NCBI GenBank assembly: GCA_033297205.1
Contig: MU859088.1
Span: forward strand, 1-64,000
Direction: 5' to 3'
Source: Pseudoneurospora amorphoporcata
Taxonomy: Eukaryota > Ascomycota > Sordariomycetes > Sordariales > Sordariaceae
DNA length: 64,000 nucleotides
A program made the position numbers and the translations under genes. The notes under the pieces are model-generated. The model was not told the DNA's origin, searched no databases, and worked only from the letters and a program-made list of their open reading frames with translations. This document shows, one piece after another, positions 1 to 11,459 of this stretch (position 1 is its first letter; the number at the start of each line of letters is the position of its first letter).

Positions 1-159
1 GGAATGGCTAAGAACGATGAAAGCAAAAGGTTACTCGTGAGAGCAGCCATTGACGTTTGGGAGAGCTTGGAAGAAGAGGTGTTGAATGAGCTCATGGAGA
101 CGATGGTCAACAGGTTGAAGGCTGTGGTGGATGCACAAGGGTGGTATACCAAGTATTGA
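1..159 (+). mobile_element. 3' end of a Tc1/mariner-type transposase ORF (partial)
   Basis: The first frame is open from the window edge to a TGA at 157-159 and encodes 52 residues. The end has the pattern W-E-S-L...L-x-E-T-M-V-N-R-L-x-A-V-V-x-A-x-G-x-x-T-K-Y-stop. This resembles the C-terminus of fungal Tc1/mariner DDE transposases, where a Trp-containing helix, an 'SM..R..aVi.a.G..T.Y' motif and the stop follow the catalytic core. The catalytic domain would lie to the left of the window. No in-frame stop interrupts the piece. I did not find a convincing terminal inverted repeat after the stop, so the element's right end is undefined. The alternative is the tail of a host gene domesticated from such a transposase. 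Confidence 0.55.
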
Positions 160-1866
160 ATTACACCGTTGGAAAGCCCTCGTTTAGAAGAATCTAGGAT
201 TCGAATTTTGGCTTCAAGTAATGAAAACTAGGCTTTAGAACGCTTATTGAATAAAAGGGTGATGACCAGGGATTTGCATGCCAAGGATTTGCATGCCAAG
301 GATTTGAGCGAGACTTTTGTCCCCCCACTGTAGTTTCCTCATCAACACAACACACAGCACACAGCATCGCGATTCTTACAAGCAACAACTCTTTTGTAGA
401 CTCCTGTCCAATGCACAAACCTGTGATCAATCCTGTACAGGCCAAGCGTACTGGCAACTCGGCGGCACCTGAACGACGCTTGTTGATGGAAAGTGATGTT
501 TTAGTTTTATGAATCAAACACTCGCATAACTAACAGTTCAAGGTACAATTTCTGGGCTACCAGTTCGATATTGGCTTGGCGGTTGGCGAACAGCTGGTGG
601 TCAGTGCACCTCAAGGCACAAGCTCACTGCCTGCCGGAACAGGAACTTATGAATTGACCTCTCAGCCCAACCCACGGCATCCCCGGTTCCCTCTCAGAGT
701 CCGCTTCGGGTGTTGACATTGAAAATGCATCGGACCTCAACCATCGCCGTCGTCATCCTGTTTCAGCGTCTTCGAGACTGACTTTCTTTCGCCCGCTGAA
801 TTTGGTTGGATCAATGACACTAAGTTTCAGTTGATCCTTGGGCCTTTTTTGCCCCTTTTCCGAGAGTGGGGTTTTGGAAGCAGGGAAAAGGGGGCAGCCA
901 AGAGACTTGATCGCCAATCATGTGTTGCATTCGTGGGAAGTTGTTATTTTGGGAGAGAGAGGCAATGTGTTGATGACAAGCGACCAGCTGGCAGACGGCT
1001 GCCTCGTCAGTTCTTATCAATGCAGAATGTTGGGATGAATGGAATCCCTGCAGCTGGTGGACTGCTGGCATTGCAGGTCGGGTCTTGTGCCTGACAGCCC
1101 CGCCCAGAACAACGGAGTCGGGGACGAATCATGGAAGCTTCAGGGTTCAACACTAACATTTTTCCCAGCGGGCAATTGCAGGGGCGGCGCCACGCCAGCG
1201 CTGAAAGTCCCCTGGAATGCTGGAGAGGGCCAGACTTTTTGGGGTCAGCGGGCAACTGGGTCAACCCGGGGATGGATGGGAACTCGGATTCCATGTTTCT
1301 CCAGATATCTCGCGAGACTTTGGCCCTGGCCCAGACCACCAAAAGCCAAACAGACCAGACCTCTTGATAGTGGATCAGACTCTCCAATCGACCATCACCG
1401 AAACACCACACCTGAACGACAAGGGGGAAACTGAACTATTCTCTCCCCTCCACTGCCACTCGCTTCAGTAGATCTCGCCGTTGATTGCTTTTGCATCTGC
1501 TGCATGTCGCGATACTACAGGTAGAGCAGAGTTTCTGTTCTTGATAGATTTCGTCTTCTTCTGTTTCTTCTTGATTATTTCTTGTTTTTTAATCGGGTGC
1601 CGACACCAGACGGGAGGCTGCCCCCTTTTACCACGGCACACCATTGGATTGATTTGTCCCCAATCGCGCGAATCCAGAAACACTCGGGCGGACACATCAC
1701 GACATCTACAACGTGGCGACCGACCGACGACGACATCTATACCAAAAACAACACCACCCATAACTCTTAATACACACACAACAACAATCCGACTGCGAGA
1801 GCGATAGCACCACCTCGCCGTCGTCGTTCCCTCTCGGCTCCGGCAGCGCCACACACCGCCCTCACC
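160..1866. other. Intergenic stretch and 5' leader of the mannosyltransferase gene
   Basis: No supportable ORF. A 14-bp word (ATTTGCATGCCAAGG-type) is directly repeated around 272-303. From about 1465 to 1866 the plus strand becomes C/T- and CA-rich with few G runs, typical of a fungal 5' untranslated leader, and it ends in a CTCACC context directly before the ATG at 1867. Confidence 0.5.
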
Positions 1867-3688
1867 ATGGACCTCCTCCGTCAGCTCGGGGGGCTCCTCC
1901 CCGGCGGCAGACCGCCCCAGCTTCCCCTCGGCCAGGGCGAAAAGGACAAGCCAAGGAGGACACTGGCACAGCGCCTTCAGTATCTTAGGACGCCCCTCAG
2001 GTTACGAGGCAACTCGAGCATATCCGTGCCTTTGGGCGTTGTCATCTTCTTCCCCTGCATCGTCGTCATCCTCATCCTCGTCCTGTTCGTCAGGCATCCA
2101 AGCTCCCCCGGCCGCGTTTTGATGCCCGCCGGTGCCCCTCCCGGCATCAGGTACGTTGCTCCGGCAAGCAGTGCTCTGCTATAGTTCCCTCACCGCCTTT
2201 AGTGTCGTTGGTCTCCAACAATGCGCTAACAACTTCTCTTCCACCTCTCCCAGGAGAATCAGCGAAAAGTACGACAAGGTCTTCGTCACCGGCTGCCTCG
2301 AGCCCGACACCAGCAAGCCCCGCGTCAATGGCGCCTTCGTCGTCCTCGCGAGAAACAAGGAGCTGGACGGTGTCATTCAGTCCATCAAGTCCATCGAGCG
2401 CCACTTCAACCGCTGGTACCACTACCCCTACGTCTTCCTAAACGATGGCGACTTCGACGACACCTTCAAGGACACGGTCAAGAACTACACCTCCGCTCCC
2501 GTCGAGTTCGGCAAGGTTGGCCCGGACATGTGGGGTTTCCCTGACTGGGTCGACCCCAAGGTCGCGAAGGAGGGTATCGCCAAGCAGGGTGACGCCGCTG
2601 TCATGTACGGTGGCATGGAAAGTTACCATTCCATGTGCAGATTCTACTCTGGGTATGTGTCCTGCGTTGTTTCGGGTTATGCGCAAAAGCTACATCTGCT
2701 AACACGGCCACAGCTTCTTCTACAAGCACGAGCTCCTCCAGAAATACGAGTGGTACTGGCGCTTGGAGCCCGAGATCAAGTACTTCTGCGACATCACCTA
2801 GTATGCCCTCCCTCCTCTTCTGTGTTCCCATCCACACATAACATCCCACTAACATGGTACCACCCCCAGTGACCCCTTCCTCAAGATGGTCGAGAACAAC
2901 AAGACCTACGGCTTCACCATCGCCGTCAAGGAACTTCGCGAGACCGTCCCCAACATCTTCCGCTACGCCTCCGCCTACAAGCGCCTCAACAACATCACCT
3001 CGCAGGGTCTCTGGGAGATGTTTGTCGAGCCCCAGCCCGAGAAGAAGCCCGAAGCCCCCGAGCCCGGTCTTCCCGAGGAGATCCTGCGCTCCGACCCCGG
3101 CACCAACAAGCTGCCCGAGATCGACCCCGAGGCCATGGAGGGCGAGAAGTACAACATGTGCCATTTCTGGTCGAACTTTGAGATTGCCCGCCTGGATTTC
3201 TTCCGGTCCAAGGCGTACGAGGATTTCTTCCAGATGATGGATCACAGTGGTGGCTTTTGGATGGAGCGTGTACGTACACCCTCTGTTCTTGTTTACCCAT
3301 AATTTTCCCCAGTCCCCAGTTCAGCCGCTAACAGTACCAAAAACAGTGGGGAGACGCCCCGATTCACTCCCTCGCCGCCGGCGCCCTCCTGGGCCCCCGC
3401 GACATCCATTACTTCCGCGACTTCGGCTACCGCCACACCACCATCCAGCACTGCCCCGCCAACGCGCCCGCCCGCCAGCTGCCTCGCGAGCCCTACCTCG
3501 AGAAGACCACGCTCGACGAGAAGAAGCGCATCGAGGAGGACAAGTACTGGGATGACTACGACACCCCCAAGGAGAACGGCGTCGGATGCCGCTGCAGGTG
3601 CGACACGGATATCGTCGATGTCGAGGGCAAGGACGGTTCTTGCTTGGCTGAGTGGGTCGATGTTGCCGGTGGTTGGGCTAGTCCTTAG
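1867..3688 (+). CDS. Alpha-1,2-mannosyltransferase, KRE2/MNT1/KTR family (GT15)
   Basis: Exons 1867-2150, 2254-2652, 2714-2800, 2870-3269 and 3347-3688 join in frame to give 503 residues; the introns have GTACGT/GTATGT/GTATGC donors and GCTAAC or ACTAAC branch sites. The protein is a type II membrane enzyme: a short basic cytosolic tail, one transmembrane segment at about residues 54-75, a Pro/Gly stem, then the GT15 catalytic domain. The family signature Y-N-x-C-H-F-W-S-N-F-E-I is at about 351-362, with E361 at the position proposed as catalytic glutamate in yeast Kre2p. G-G-F-W-M-E-R-W-G-D-A-P-I-H-S follows across the last intron. By family it adds GDP-mannose-derived alpha-1,2-mannose to O- and N-glycans in the Golgi. 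A Pro/Glu-rich segment at about 308-347 precedes the signature. The individual KTR paralogue cannot be decided without alignment. Confidence 0.93.
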
Positions 3689-6287
3689 ATGGGGTAGTCT
3701 GGTAGTCTTTTAGCTGCTTCCCTGTCTAGATCTAGGGTTGCTTGCTCACAAGGAGTTAGTAATAGCGCCTGGAAAAAGCAGCAGTAAAGCAGCGGCAGCA
3801 GCAGACGGGGTTGGCGGTGATGGCAAGCGACTAAACCGCGCATGTGTTCAGCGCGGGCTGTCTGCCGCGACGTCTATTTTACGTCAAGTCCGTTCTAGAC
3901 ACGCGCGGGAGAATGTGTATATGATCACGAAAAAAAATGGCACATACGTGCAGAGATGAGTAGATTGGATGGAAACGGTTTCTTCTTTACATGTTTTCCT
4001 CACTTGTATACAGGATAATGAAATTGGCGGGCGGAGGAACAGCAAGCAGGCAAGCGATTGTTGATACCAAAACCAAATCTTGCTTTTGCTTGTCTATATA
4101 TGCTAGTACCTATGGCAGAACTAGTGTAGGAAGGGAGGGAGGGAAACGTTCATCCATTTTTTGTGTAGTAATGTTCTTTTGTTGCGCGCAAAACGATCAA
4201 TGTTTACTTGTCTTCCTACTACACATGACTGTTAGATACTCTATGGGAAGCAAATAAGTAGCTGGTTAGGCTGTCGATGCGATTCCGCCGCTTATAGGAG
4301 ATTGCGGCTAATACGGTATATTGTCTCTGGGCTGAACACTGGCCGTCATGTAAACAAGAAGGACCATGGTTAGCAAGAGGGGAGGAGGTAGAACCCGGCA
4401 GCACCATCACGATGCTCACCTCTCCATGTACCGCTCTGAGACAGCAAAATACACAAAATTCAAAAAGACTGCCGTACAGACATCAAATAAAACTCAACAA
4501 CTTCCTCTTGGATAACCGGGCAGATACGAACGCGGTAAGACGACGGAGGGCTGGAGAGCCGTGGTTACACAAGTCACACGACACGAGCTTAACGATGCGG
4601 TGAAGTGACGACGGGAGGTGACGAGCTAGCTGTCTCGTTCTGTGAGCCGACTGGTTCGGCATCCCGTCTGGCAGTTCTCCCGGGAGCATGCCCTGAGTTC
4701 AAGAACTGGGCCTAGCCGGGCAGGCAAGCGGGAAGGAAAGAATAGCCTCACCTATACCTTACTGACTGACCTTCACATGGGAGTCTCAACCGAACACTTC
4801 CTTTCGCCTGTATACTTAATGACAACCCACTCAATGGATTGATTACCTTACTCTCTGGTTCTGAGAAACGACCAAAAGAAAGACACCCAATCTACTCCGC
4901 GGTATAGGTTTTTTCTTGGGACATAACGACCAAGTACACCTATGTACATGTACCACACTGATCCAAGCCCGAGGACCTGGGTCGTTCTCCCTGGTTACTT
5001 GTACCAGTTGTACGTACAACCATGTAGTGTAGGACAGGACATCTCGGATGTTTTTCTTCTAATCTAACCAATATTTACTTGGGGAATGAACTCGGTGCGC
5101 CGCCGGTGAGCAGTGCACGAAACGTTTAACAGGTTTGACATGAACGTAGCAAGTTGCTTGCTGCCACAACACACAGTTGGACACACCAACACTTCTTCTT
5201 TTTTTTTTTTTTTTTTTTTTTCCCTGCAACACTTATTGGGCAGGGGTAGTGAGGATAATACCATAAAGGGGGAAGATATGATACCCCACGTGCCGGGGTT
5301 GTGGGTCGTGGGATTGGGTTGGAAAACAAACTTTCCATGGTGGGTGATCTCGTCTCGGTTGTGTGATGTGTCTGGACATTTTGGATAGGTACCAGAGATA
5401 ACCAACCAGGCTGACCAGCGTTTATGTTTTTTTGGGATAGATTTCGGAGGACGGATAACTCCGAGCGGCCTTTCAGTTGTTATCTTATCCAATAAAACCC
5501 TTTCTTGTTGTCATTTGCCATGTTCTCCCAACTGGTTTCTCGTTTCTTCGTTGTGTCTCTCGTGTATGTATGCCCATCGACCATCTTGTGATGATGCGTC
5601 AAACAAAGGGGAATCTGAATAAACGGAGTGCACGGACCGCCAACAGCTCTGAGATCGACCTTCCAGGTATTTAGAGAGAAGACAGGGTTGTCTCTGAGCT
5701 GGAGAGCGTTACGGCGTATTTCTACGTTAGTTGGAAAAATTCGGGTATTTTTACATGCCAGATCTCGTGGTCGAGCGTGGTTCTTCCAAAGGTAAAAAAA
5801 TGCAAATCCGAGAAGAGTTGAAAACAAAATGCCAAGTCTCGAGAGGAGTGTACGGTGTTTTTTTCTCGAGTCCCACCACTGTCGCCTGCCGTGTTGACGC
5901 CCGGTTAACTATGAGGTGGAAGGCATGATGGTCGAGGTCAACAGGCCGAGGGCAAGAGTGTGGGAAGCTTGATGGCCATTTCCCTACTATTCAATGCTCC
6001 CAGTCGCGCAACCCGCGGAGCATCTCACTACAAAACCTGTGAGTGACGGATTTCCGTCAGGAATGCTATATGAAGTGATTTCCATACCTTATTCTCCTTC
6101 AAAATGAACAATATGGTTGTCTTGCAAAGGTAATCTATACATTCATATATCCCGCCCCTTATCTCGGTATGCCCGGCCAACTTGATCTATGCTTCCCATT
6201 TCAGTGGCGACGTCTTTGTCCTCGGGGCTGAGAAAGGTAGGTCATACTAGTTATCCGTCCACATTGTAAGAGGAAGGGGGTATGGTT
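3689..6287. other. Intergenic spacer between two convergent genes
   Basis: Contains the 3' regions of the mannosyltransferase (+) and the Cys-rich gene (-). Short ORFs in all frames lack codon bias or recognisable motifs. A T23 homopolymer lies at 5199-5221. I see no RNA gene or mobile element here. Confidence 0.5.
5199..5221. repeat. Poly-T homopolymer, 23 nt
   Basis: Uninterrupted run of T on the plus strand, preceded by CTTCTTC. It lies in the convergent spacer and has no coding meaning. Confidence 0.95.
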
Positions 6288-7004
6288 TTACCGCGGCGTG
6301 TAAGACCCCAGCAGGCTCCGCCACAAATCAAAGTCCATTGCATTGACTCGTCCCTTATCACACTTCCATCGGTTTCCCACCTTCACAATTTGTAGTTCTT
6401 CTGACAACATCTCTCTGAGGGCTCTATGCCGCCGAGCAGCCGGCGTGCCGCTCCAGATGCTGGAAACCTTATCAACCGCATAGGCGATTGGAACTTGCTC
6501 TCCTGGTTGAAGCGACTTGACATGTTCCAGCATCTTGTTCACCCTGTCCCGGTGAGCAGCCGCAATCTTCTCTTTGGCTTCCTTTTCCCTTTCCCACATT
6601 TTTTCCACACATTCCTCACAGTACGCAGTATACGAATATCCCCATGGGCTATCATGGTCCTCGTATTCAAACTCGTGTGCTGTGCGGTTGACGTGGCAGA
6701 TCTCGCAAATGGGTTCCATTTCTCTTTCGTCTTCTATGGCATTAATGCAATCATCACAGGAGCAGGGAATGCCATAGTCGAGATTCTTGCAATAGTCGCG
6801 GCATACCGCGCTGGCGTGGAATGGTCTGGCGAAGATCTTGGGGCTGAGTGAGACAGTTGGAGTATGGGATCCGTCTTGCCGCCCTCTATTGGCAAAAGCA
6901 GCCGACGATTTTCCCTTGCTTTGGAAAAGAAGACGGCATCGCGCAATGGCTGTGAAGCTACTTCTGGCGCCTGTTCCGAGCAGCCTAGCCGTTGTTGTCG
7001 ACAT
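6288..7004 (-). CDS. Cys-rich putative zinc-binding protein, probably mitochondrial
   Basis: Single-exon ORF of 238 residues, ATG at 7004, TAA at 6288-6290. I do not recognise the family. Residues 1-45 are rich in Ser, Ala, Arg and Lys and nearly free of acidic residues, as in mitochondrial presequences. The middle has C-x-C-x2-C (CSCDDC), then C-E-I-C and, after a stretch with His, Asp, Tyr and Trp, C-E-E-C, so seven cysteines in paired spacing could form one or two zinc sites. The C-terminal third is charged and helical, ending near W-K-C-D-K-G-R. Coding potential is supported by the length, the clustered Cys pairs and the presequence-like start. Introns are not needed. Function is unknown. 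Confidence 0.65.
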   Translation of the reverse strand: MSTTTARLLGTGARSSFTAIARCRLLFQSKGKSSAAFANRGRQDGSHTPTVSLSPKIFARPFHASAVCRDYCKNLDYGIPCSCDDCINAIEDEREMEPICEICHVNRTAHEFEYEDHDSPWGYSYTAYCEECVEKMWEREKEAKEKIAAAHRDRVNKMLEHVKSLQPGEQVPIAYAVDKVSSIWSGTPAARRHRALREMLSEELQIVKVGNRWKCDKGRVNAMDFDLWRSLLGSYTPR

Positions 7005-9717
7005 TTTGCTGTGCTCTCGGATACTGGGAGGAGGTCGGCTGGTGGAAAGGGCGGGGCCGAAAGCTCAGGATCAGGATCCTACTCGTGCTTGATGCTTGCG
7101 CTACAGTCAGCTTGATAATAGTCAAAGACGAGAACGCGTCGCTAAAACACTAGATGTTGTTGGTGTCGAAGGGCAAGAGCGAAGTCGCGAGTGGACCGTG
7201 AGGAGGGGCATCTTGCAGGGTTCTCCACAGATCGTGTGGTGGGGTTGAGCCCCAATCAGGCATAGCGTGAGACGTGCCTGAGATGGCCAAGACTTTTGGC
7301 GAGTTTTAAGGGCCCTCCATCCCCGTTCCCCAACTGTGATCGGAAGCCATTGGACCCTTTGACATCAACGTCCCAACCGCAGGGATATTGGCTGGAAGTC
7401 TCCATGTTTATGGGCTCATAACAGCTTTGCATTTAAGATCGTGTTTCGACAATGAGAACATGGACAGCACCGGGAGGCGACGCAGACCCGAACGGAAGAC
7501 GACAAATCCGTCGTGATGGTATCCCCTCCTTCGCCTGAGTCGCACAAGTGAAGGCTTCGATCTGCCAGTCAGTAACTTTCGGAACTCTGAGGAGAAAGGA
7601 AGACGGCAGATATCGATGAGATATTCCGAAAGGAGATGACTGGACTGCTGTATTGTTTGGACCCAATGAAAATATTTCAGCAACCGACTTCAGAGAGGAA
7701 CTGAAGAAAATCTCGAATCTCGACGGCAGACAGTTCATCATGTCAAACGCCCAGACTAAACGCACGAAACAGGCAGACATGATTGGCTTCATCAAGCCTT
7801 CCTCGTTGATCTAATGCATGGTAAGAAACTTCAAAGGAAGGAAGGAGACGCCAACACAGACGCCGGGATTGTTTTAGTTTCTCTGGCAAGAGCCTCAACA
7901 CGGAACGTTTCAGGGGAAGGAGCCAATCACCACAAAATGACAGGCAGACACCAGGATGGTTTGGTGACACACAGGGCAGGAACGACTGCCACCTGAGGGG
8001 AGAGGGGAATGCCCCTCGAACGTCAGACACTCGACCATTTTCTTCCCTCATACCCGACCTGCACTTCCAGACCACAGCAGGGCTTCGACCCCGATACGAC
8101 TCGGGATATCTAAAAAAAACTTGGGTATCGAAGGAAGGAATCCAGTTGTCTCATCGTCTTCCCAAACAAAGCGAGTGCACAACTCTTCATTGTTTCTCCG
8201 ACGTTCCATTCCGTCTTCTTGCAAGGCGAAACCCTTGTGCATTCGGAACTGGTTTCAACTTGTCATTCACGTCAACCTTCTTTGAGCAGAAACACCATCA
8301 CCAGCCCGCTTGCCATCACGACGAAAGCACCTGAAGACTGAACAACCAGTACAACCGTTGATGAAAACACTGGGCCTCGAGGTCATTGGCCAAACCCGAC
8401 AGAATTGTCAGAGAAGCCGGCCAACAAACAGACGGTAACCGACCATCTCGGCTGGTGAGATGGGTGTGCCGCACCCCAGCATTCTGGCCCCAAGCAATCA
8501 CATCTCTGTGTCCCCGAGTCAGCGCTTCATGAGACTAATACCGAAACTCAACCAACAGATCAATCACCGGTGATGTCGGGAGGCAAGGACGGGCCCACTA
8601 GTGTGAGTGCCGTCCGAATCCACGGAGCTCGCCGTGTCAATGGTGATCGTGACGAGATTCTCTTCCGACCAACTCCGCAGCCATTGCGCATGACATGGCC
8701 CAGACCTCTGATCAACTACGATGCATTGAGGCTTCGCTCATCAGCAAGGGTTTGACATGGTCGTCTGCCGGATTAGGTTTGCGCACGTCCCGTTTCCGAC
8801 TTCGATCGGCAACGAAGGGTTCATCTGGGCTGGAGAATGCCATTGTCGAGATGCATCATGACACGCCTGCCGACTTCATCGTCTCTCTTTCACATCTACT
8901 CTCTGCTGAGTTTATGATCTCGGGAACTGTTCAACCTCTGATCCAGCCCCTTTTCCAGAATGTAGTTCATTCCATGTTTTCACTGCCGCCCTTGGGATGA
9001 TACATCACACTCCATCCTCGAGACACAGATGTGGTGGTACTTCTCTCGCAGTCTTGCCTAGACTTGCCTCTTCCCTTAGCCTCATCGAGGGTATCCCCCA
9101 AACATCTGTAACAAGGCCAAGAGTCTGTGGCTTGCCCCCACTGGTCTGCCCTACTGGATGTTCCTGTGTCCGAGAATCATGCAACAAATAGTGGGCATTA
9201 TTATCCATCCCCCTCCCCCTCCATGGGCTTCCTAGGCCTTTTTCTTTTTCTTGTTTATACTTCTTTTCCAAGGCCCCTCGCCGGACCATTTCCACTTGTT
9301 ATCATTACACTGTCGCGTGTTTGTCCGCCTTTCTTCTCCCTTCGCTTCTTCTCTCAAGGCTAAACAGAGTCACTCCTTATTTTCGATCAACAATATCAGC
9401 TGTTCGCTTTGTCTATCATTTATTCAAAAGGGCATTCACTCCTTGGACCGTATAAGCTGGTTCATTATACAGTCATTCTCACCCAACGTTTCCACAGCAA
9501 GTTATTATACAGCCCAACTGCTGTTGTACCCGAGGACAGATCTAGCCTGATCAACACCATCTTGGAAGAGCACGATTTTTCGATACTAAGAGCAGCGAGT
9601 TTTGCCCATTTTTAACAACAAACTTATCGACATAGCTTCCTTTCTTGGGACACAACGCCAGGCGCGACTTTATACCACACTACACAAGACGCAACCGAGA
9701 CACGTCATCAGGTCGAC
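7005..9717. other. Divergent intergenic region between the Cys-rich gene (-) and the Myb-like gene (+)
   Basis: It carries the promoters of both neighbours. About 9200-9717 is C/T- and CA-rich and looks like the leader of the Myb-like gene. The short ORFs at 7408-8501 on either strand show no family motif. No TATA box of convincing position was found. Confidence 0.45.
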
Positions 9718-10810
9718 ATGTCTCCCACCGTGGCTGTGATGACGGCACCCGTCACGTTTGCCCCTACTTCGGATATCATGGACCGCCGTGACTACGGTAT
9801 TACCAAGACCAAGAAGACAACCTCTACTGGTGGCGGGCGGGCATGGAGCGAGGAGGAGGTATGTTTTGCCATCATTTGATCAAGGTTCATCGATCTCTAA
9901 CATCCCACAGGAAGCGTATCTTATCCGGACACGCATGCAAAAGATGCCCTACAAGCACATTGCTGTCCACCTAAAGAAGACCGAGCTTGCCTGCCGATTG
10001 CACTTCCATCAGCTCAGCCATGGCAGCAACCGCCGGAAGCGCACAACATCATTCTCGTCTCATGGGTCTAACCAGTCACCGCCCATGCGTGGCGCTGTTG
10101 TATCACCGGTCCGTGAGCTTGATGCTGCTCCCACCCGTTCGGTATCGCCTGCAGGGTCAACATACTCGTACAGCTCGACCAGCCCGAATGCCATTCAGCT
10201 TCCCAGCATCATGTCCGCAACTAGCTCGGCCAACACATCCCCTCGGCTGCCAGCTATTCTGCCCAAGCCAGCGGCCATGAGCCTGGGCTTGCCTGCGCTC
10301 TCTGGTTCTGCCAGCAGGTCTACATCTCCCGCGCCATCACACACTTACACGCCATCCCTACGTCCTCACAGTGCCACCTCTGGGTACCGTTCTGCACCGA
10401 CCAGTTCTCATGGATCGCTTCGTCTGGACTGTTCCGCCTTGCCACCGGCGCCTACATCGGCAGCTACCCAGGTGCCCTTCGCTTCCACCCAGCCGGTCGA
10501 TATGAGCCGACTCTCTGCAGTCTACAAGGCACACCGGGCATCCTTCTGGGCCTCAGTAGCTGCTGACTACGGCAACGGAGTCAGCCCAACAGTATTGGAG
10601 CAAGCATGGCGTGGCGGAAACACGCAGACACCCATCACTCCTGTTGGAAGTCCTGATGACCAAGTCTATGCGCTCCCTCAAATCAAGCCTAACAAGACTA
10701 GGATAAGTGCCATTCTAGGCATTGATGCCAACCCCAGGAGTCCGAGGGAGCGGGAGATGGTGAGGAGGTTGGAGGAGGAGAGGTGTTCCCTTGGCATGGT
10801 TGGCGCATGA
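9718..10810 (+). CDS. Myb/SANT-like DNA-binding protein with one N-terminal repeat
   Basis: Exons 9718-9858 and 9911-10810 join in phase 0 to give 346 residues. The 52-nt intron has a GTATGT donor, a CTCTAAC branch site and a CACAG acceptor. The start is the ATG after GTCGAC, because it lets the first exon encode the first helix of the domain. A Myb/SANT-like repeat spans about residues 41-86: G-R-A-W-S-E-E-E-E-A-Y-L, then M-P-Y-K-H-I-A-V-H-L, then T-E-L-A-C-R-L-H-F-H-Q-L-S-H, followed by the basic S-N-R-R-K-R. The rest is Ser/Pro/Thr-rich and probably disordered, with a conserved-looking C-terminal patch (S-R-L-S-A-V-Y-K-A-H-R-A-S-F-W near residues 246-260). A nuclear transcription factor is inferred; targets are unknown. 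Confidence 0.82.
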
Positions 10811-11419
10811 TATTTCATGTAGATAATCTTCGTAGGGCGTCTACTCCGAACAAGATATATCAAATTGCCAGCATGTTGCCGATACAGAAGGGTGGTTGTT
10901 TTTGTAAAACAAGGGGGAAGGCTGTAAGGGAGTTTGGGCTATAGCACCTACGGGACGGGATGGAACGAGTATGAAAGATGACAACTCGAAGACGTTATGG
11001 CACTTGTACGAAAGGAAACGCATATGGCTGCTTAGTCCAGCTTCCACACTGCGGGCCAAAGTTTATGATGGGCATGTATCTGGTAGGGACAAGATCTGGG
11101 TTGGCGTATGTTGGCAAAGCTGGGAAGGCGAAATGGGAAGGCGGTTGAGCATAGCAAAGCCAATGTAAAAGCGAAGGCATTTTCATCACCAACACGTGTT
11201 TTATTTTTATCGTTCCAACACCTAGTTCGTGCTACAATTGTTTTCGGGATAATCGTGAGCCTTTGCGCCGACTCCTTTCCTGACGTCAACATCTCGATCA
11301 CACACGGGAATTAAACGGGCCTGATATCGGCTCCATGAGTGTTGGCCAGTATCTCCCATCGCCCGGATGCCATACTTCACAAAATGTCAAAATGCAGTTG
11401 GCCCAGGCAACCTGCATCA

Positions 11420-11459
11420 TGCGCTGTGCTGCGCTGCGCTGCGATGCACTGCGATGCAG
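11420..11459. repeat. Imperfect GCGCTGC/GCGATGC short tandem repeat
   Basis: About forty bases consisting of alternating TGCGCTG and TGCGATG-like words. Small intergenic minisatellite with no evident function. Confidence 0.6.
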
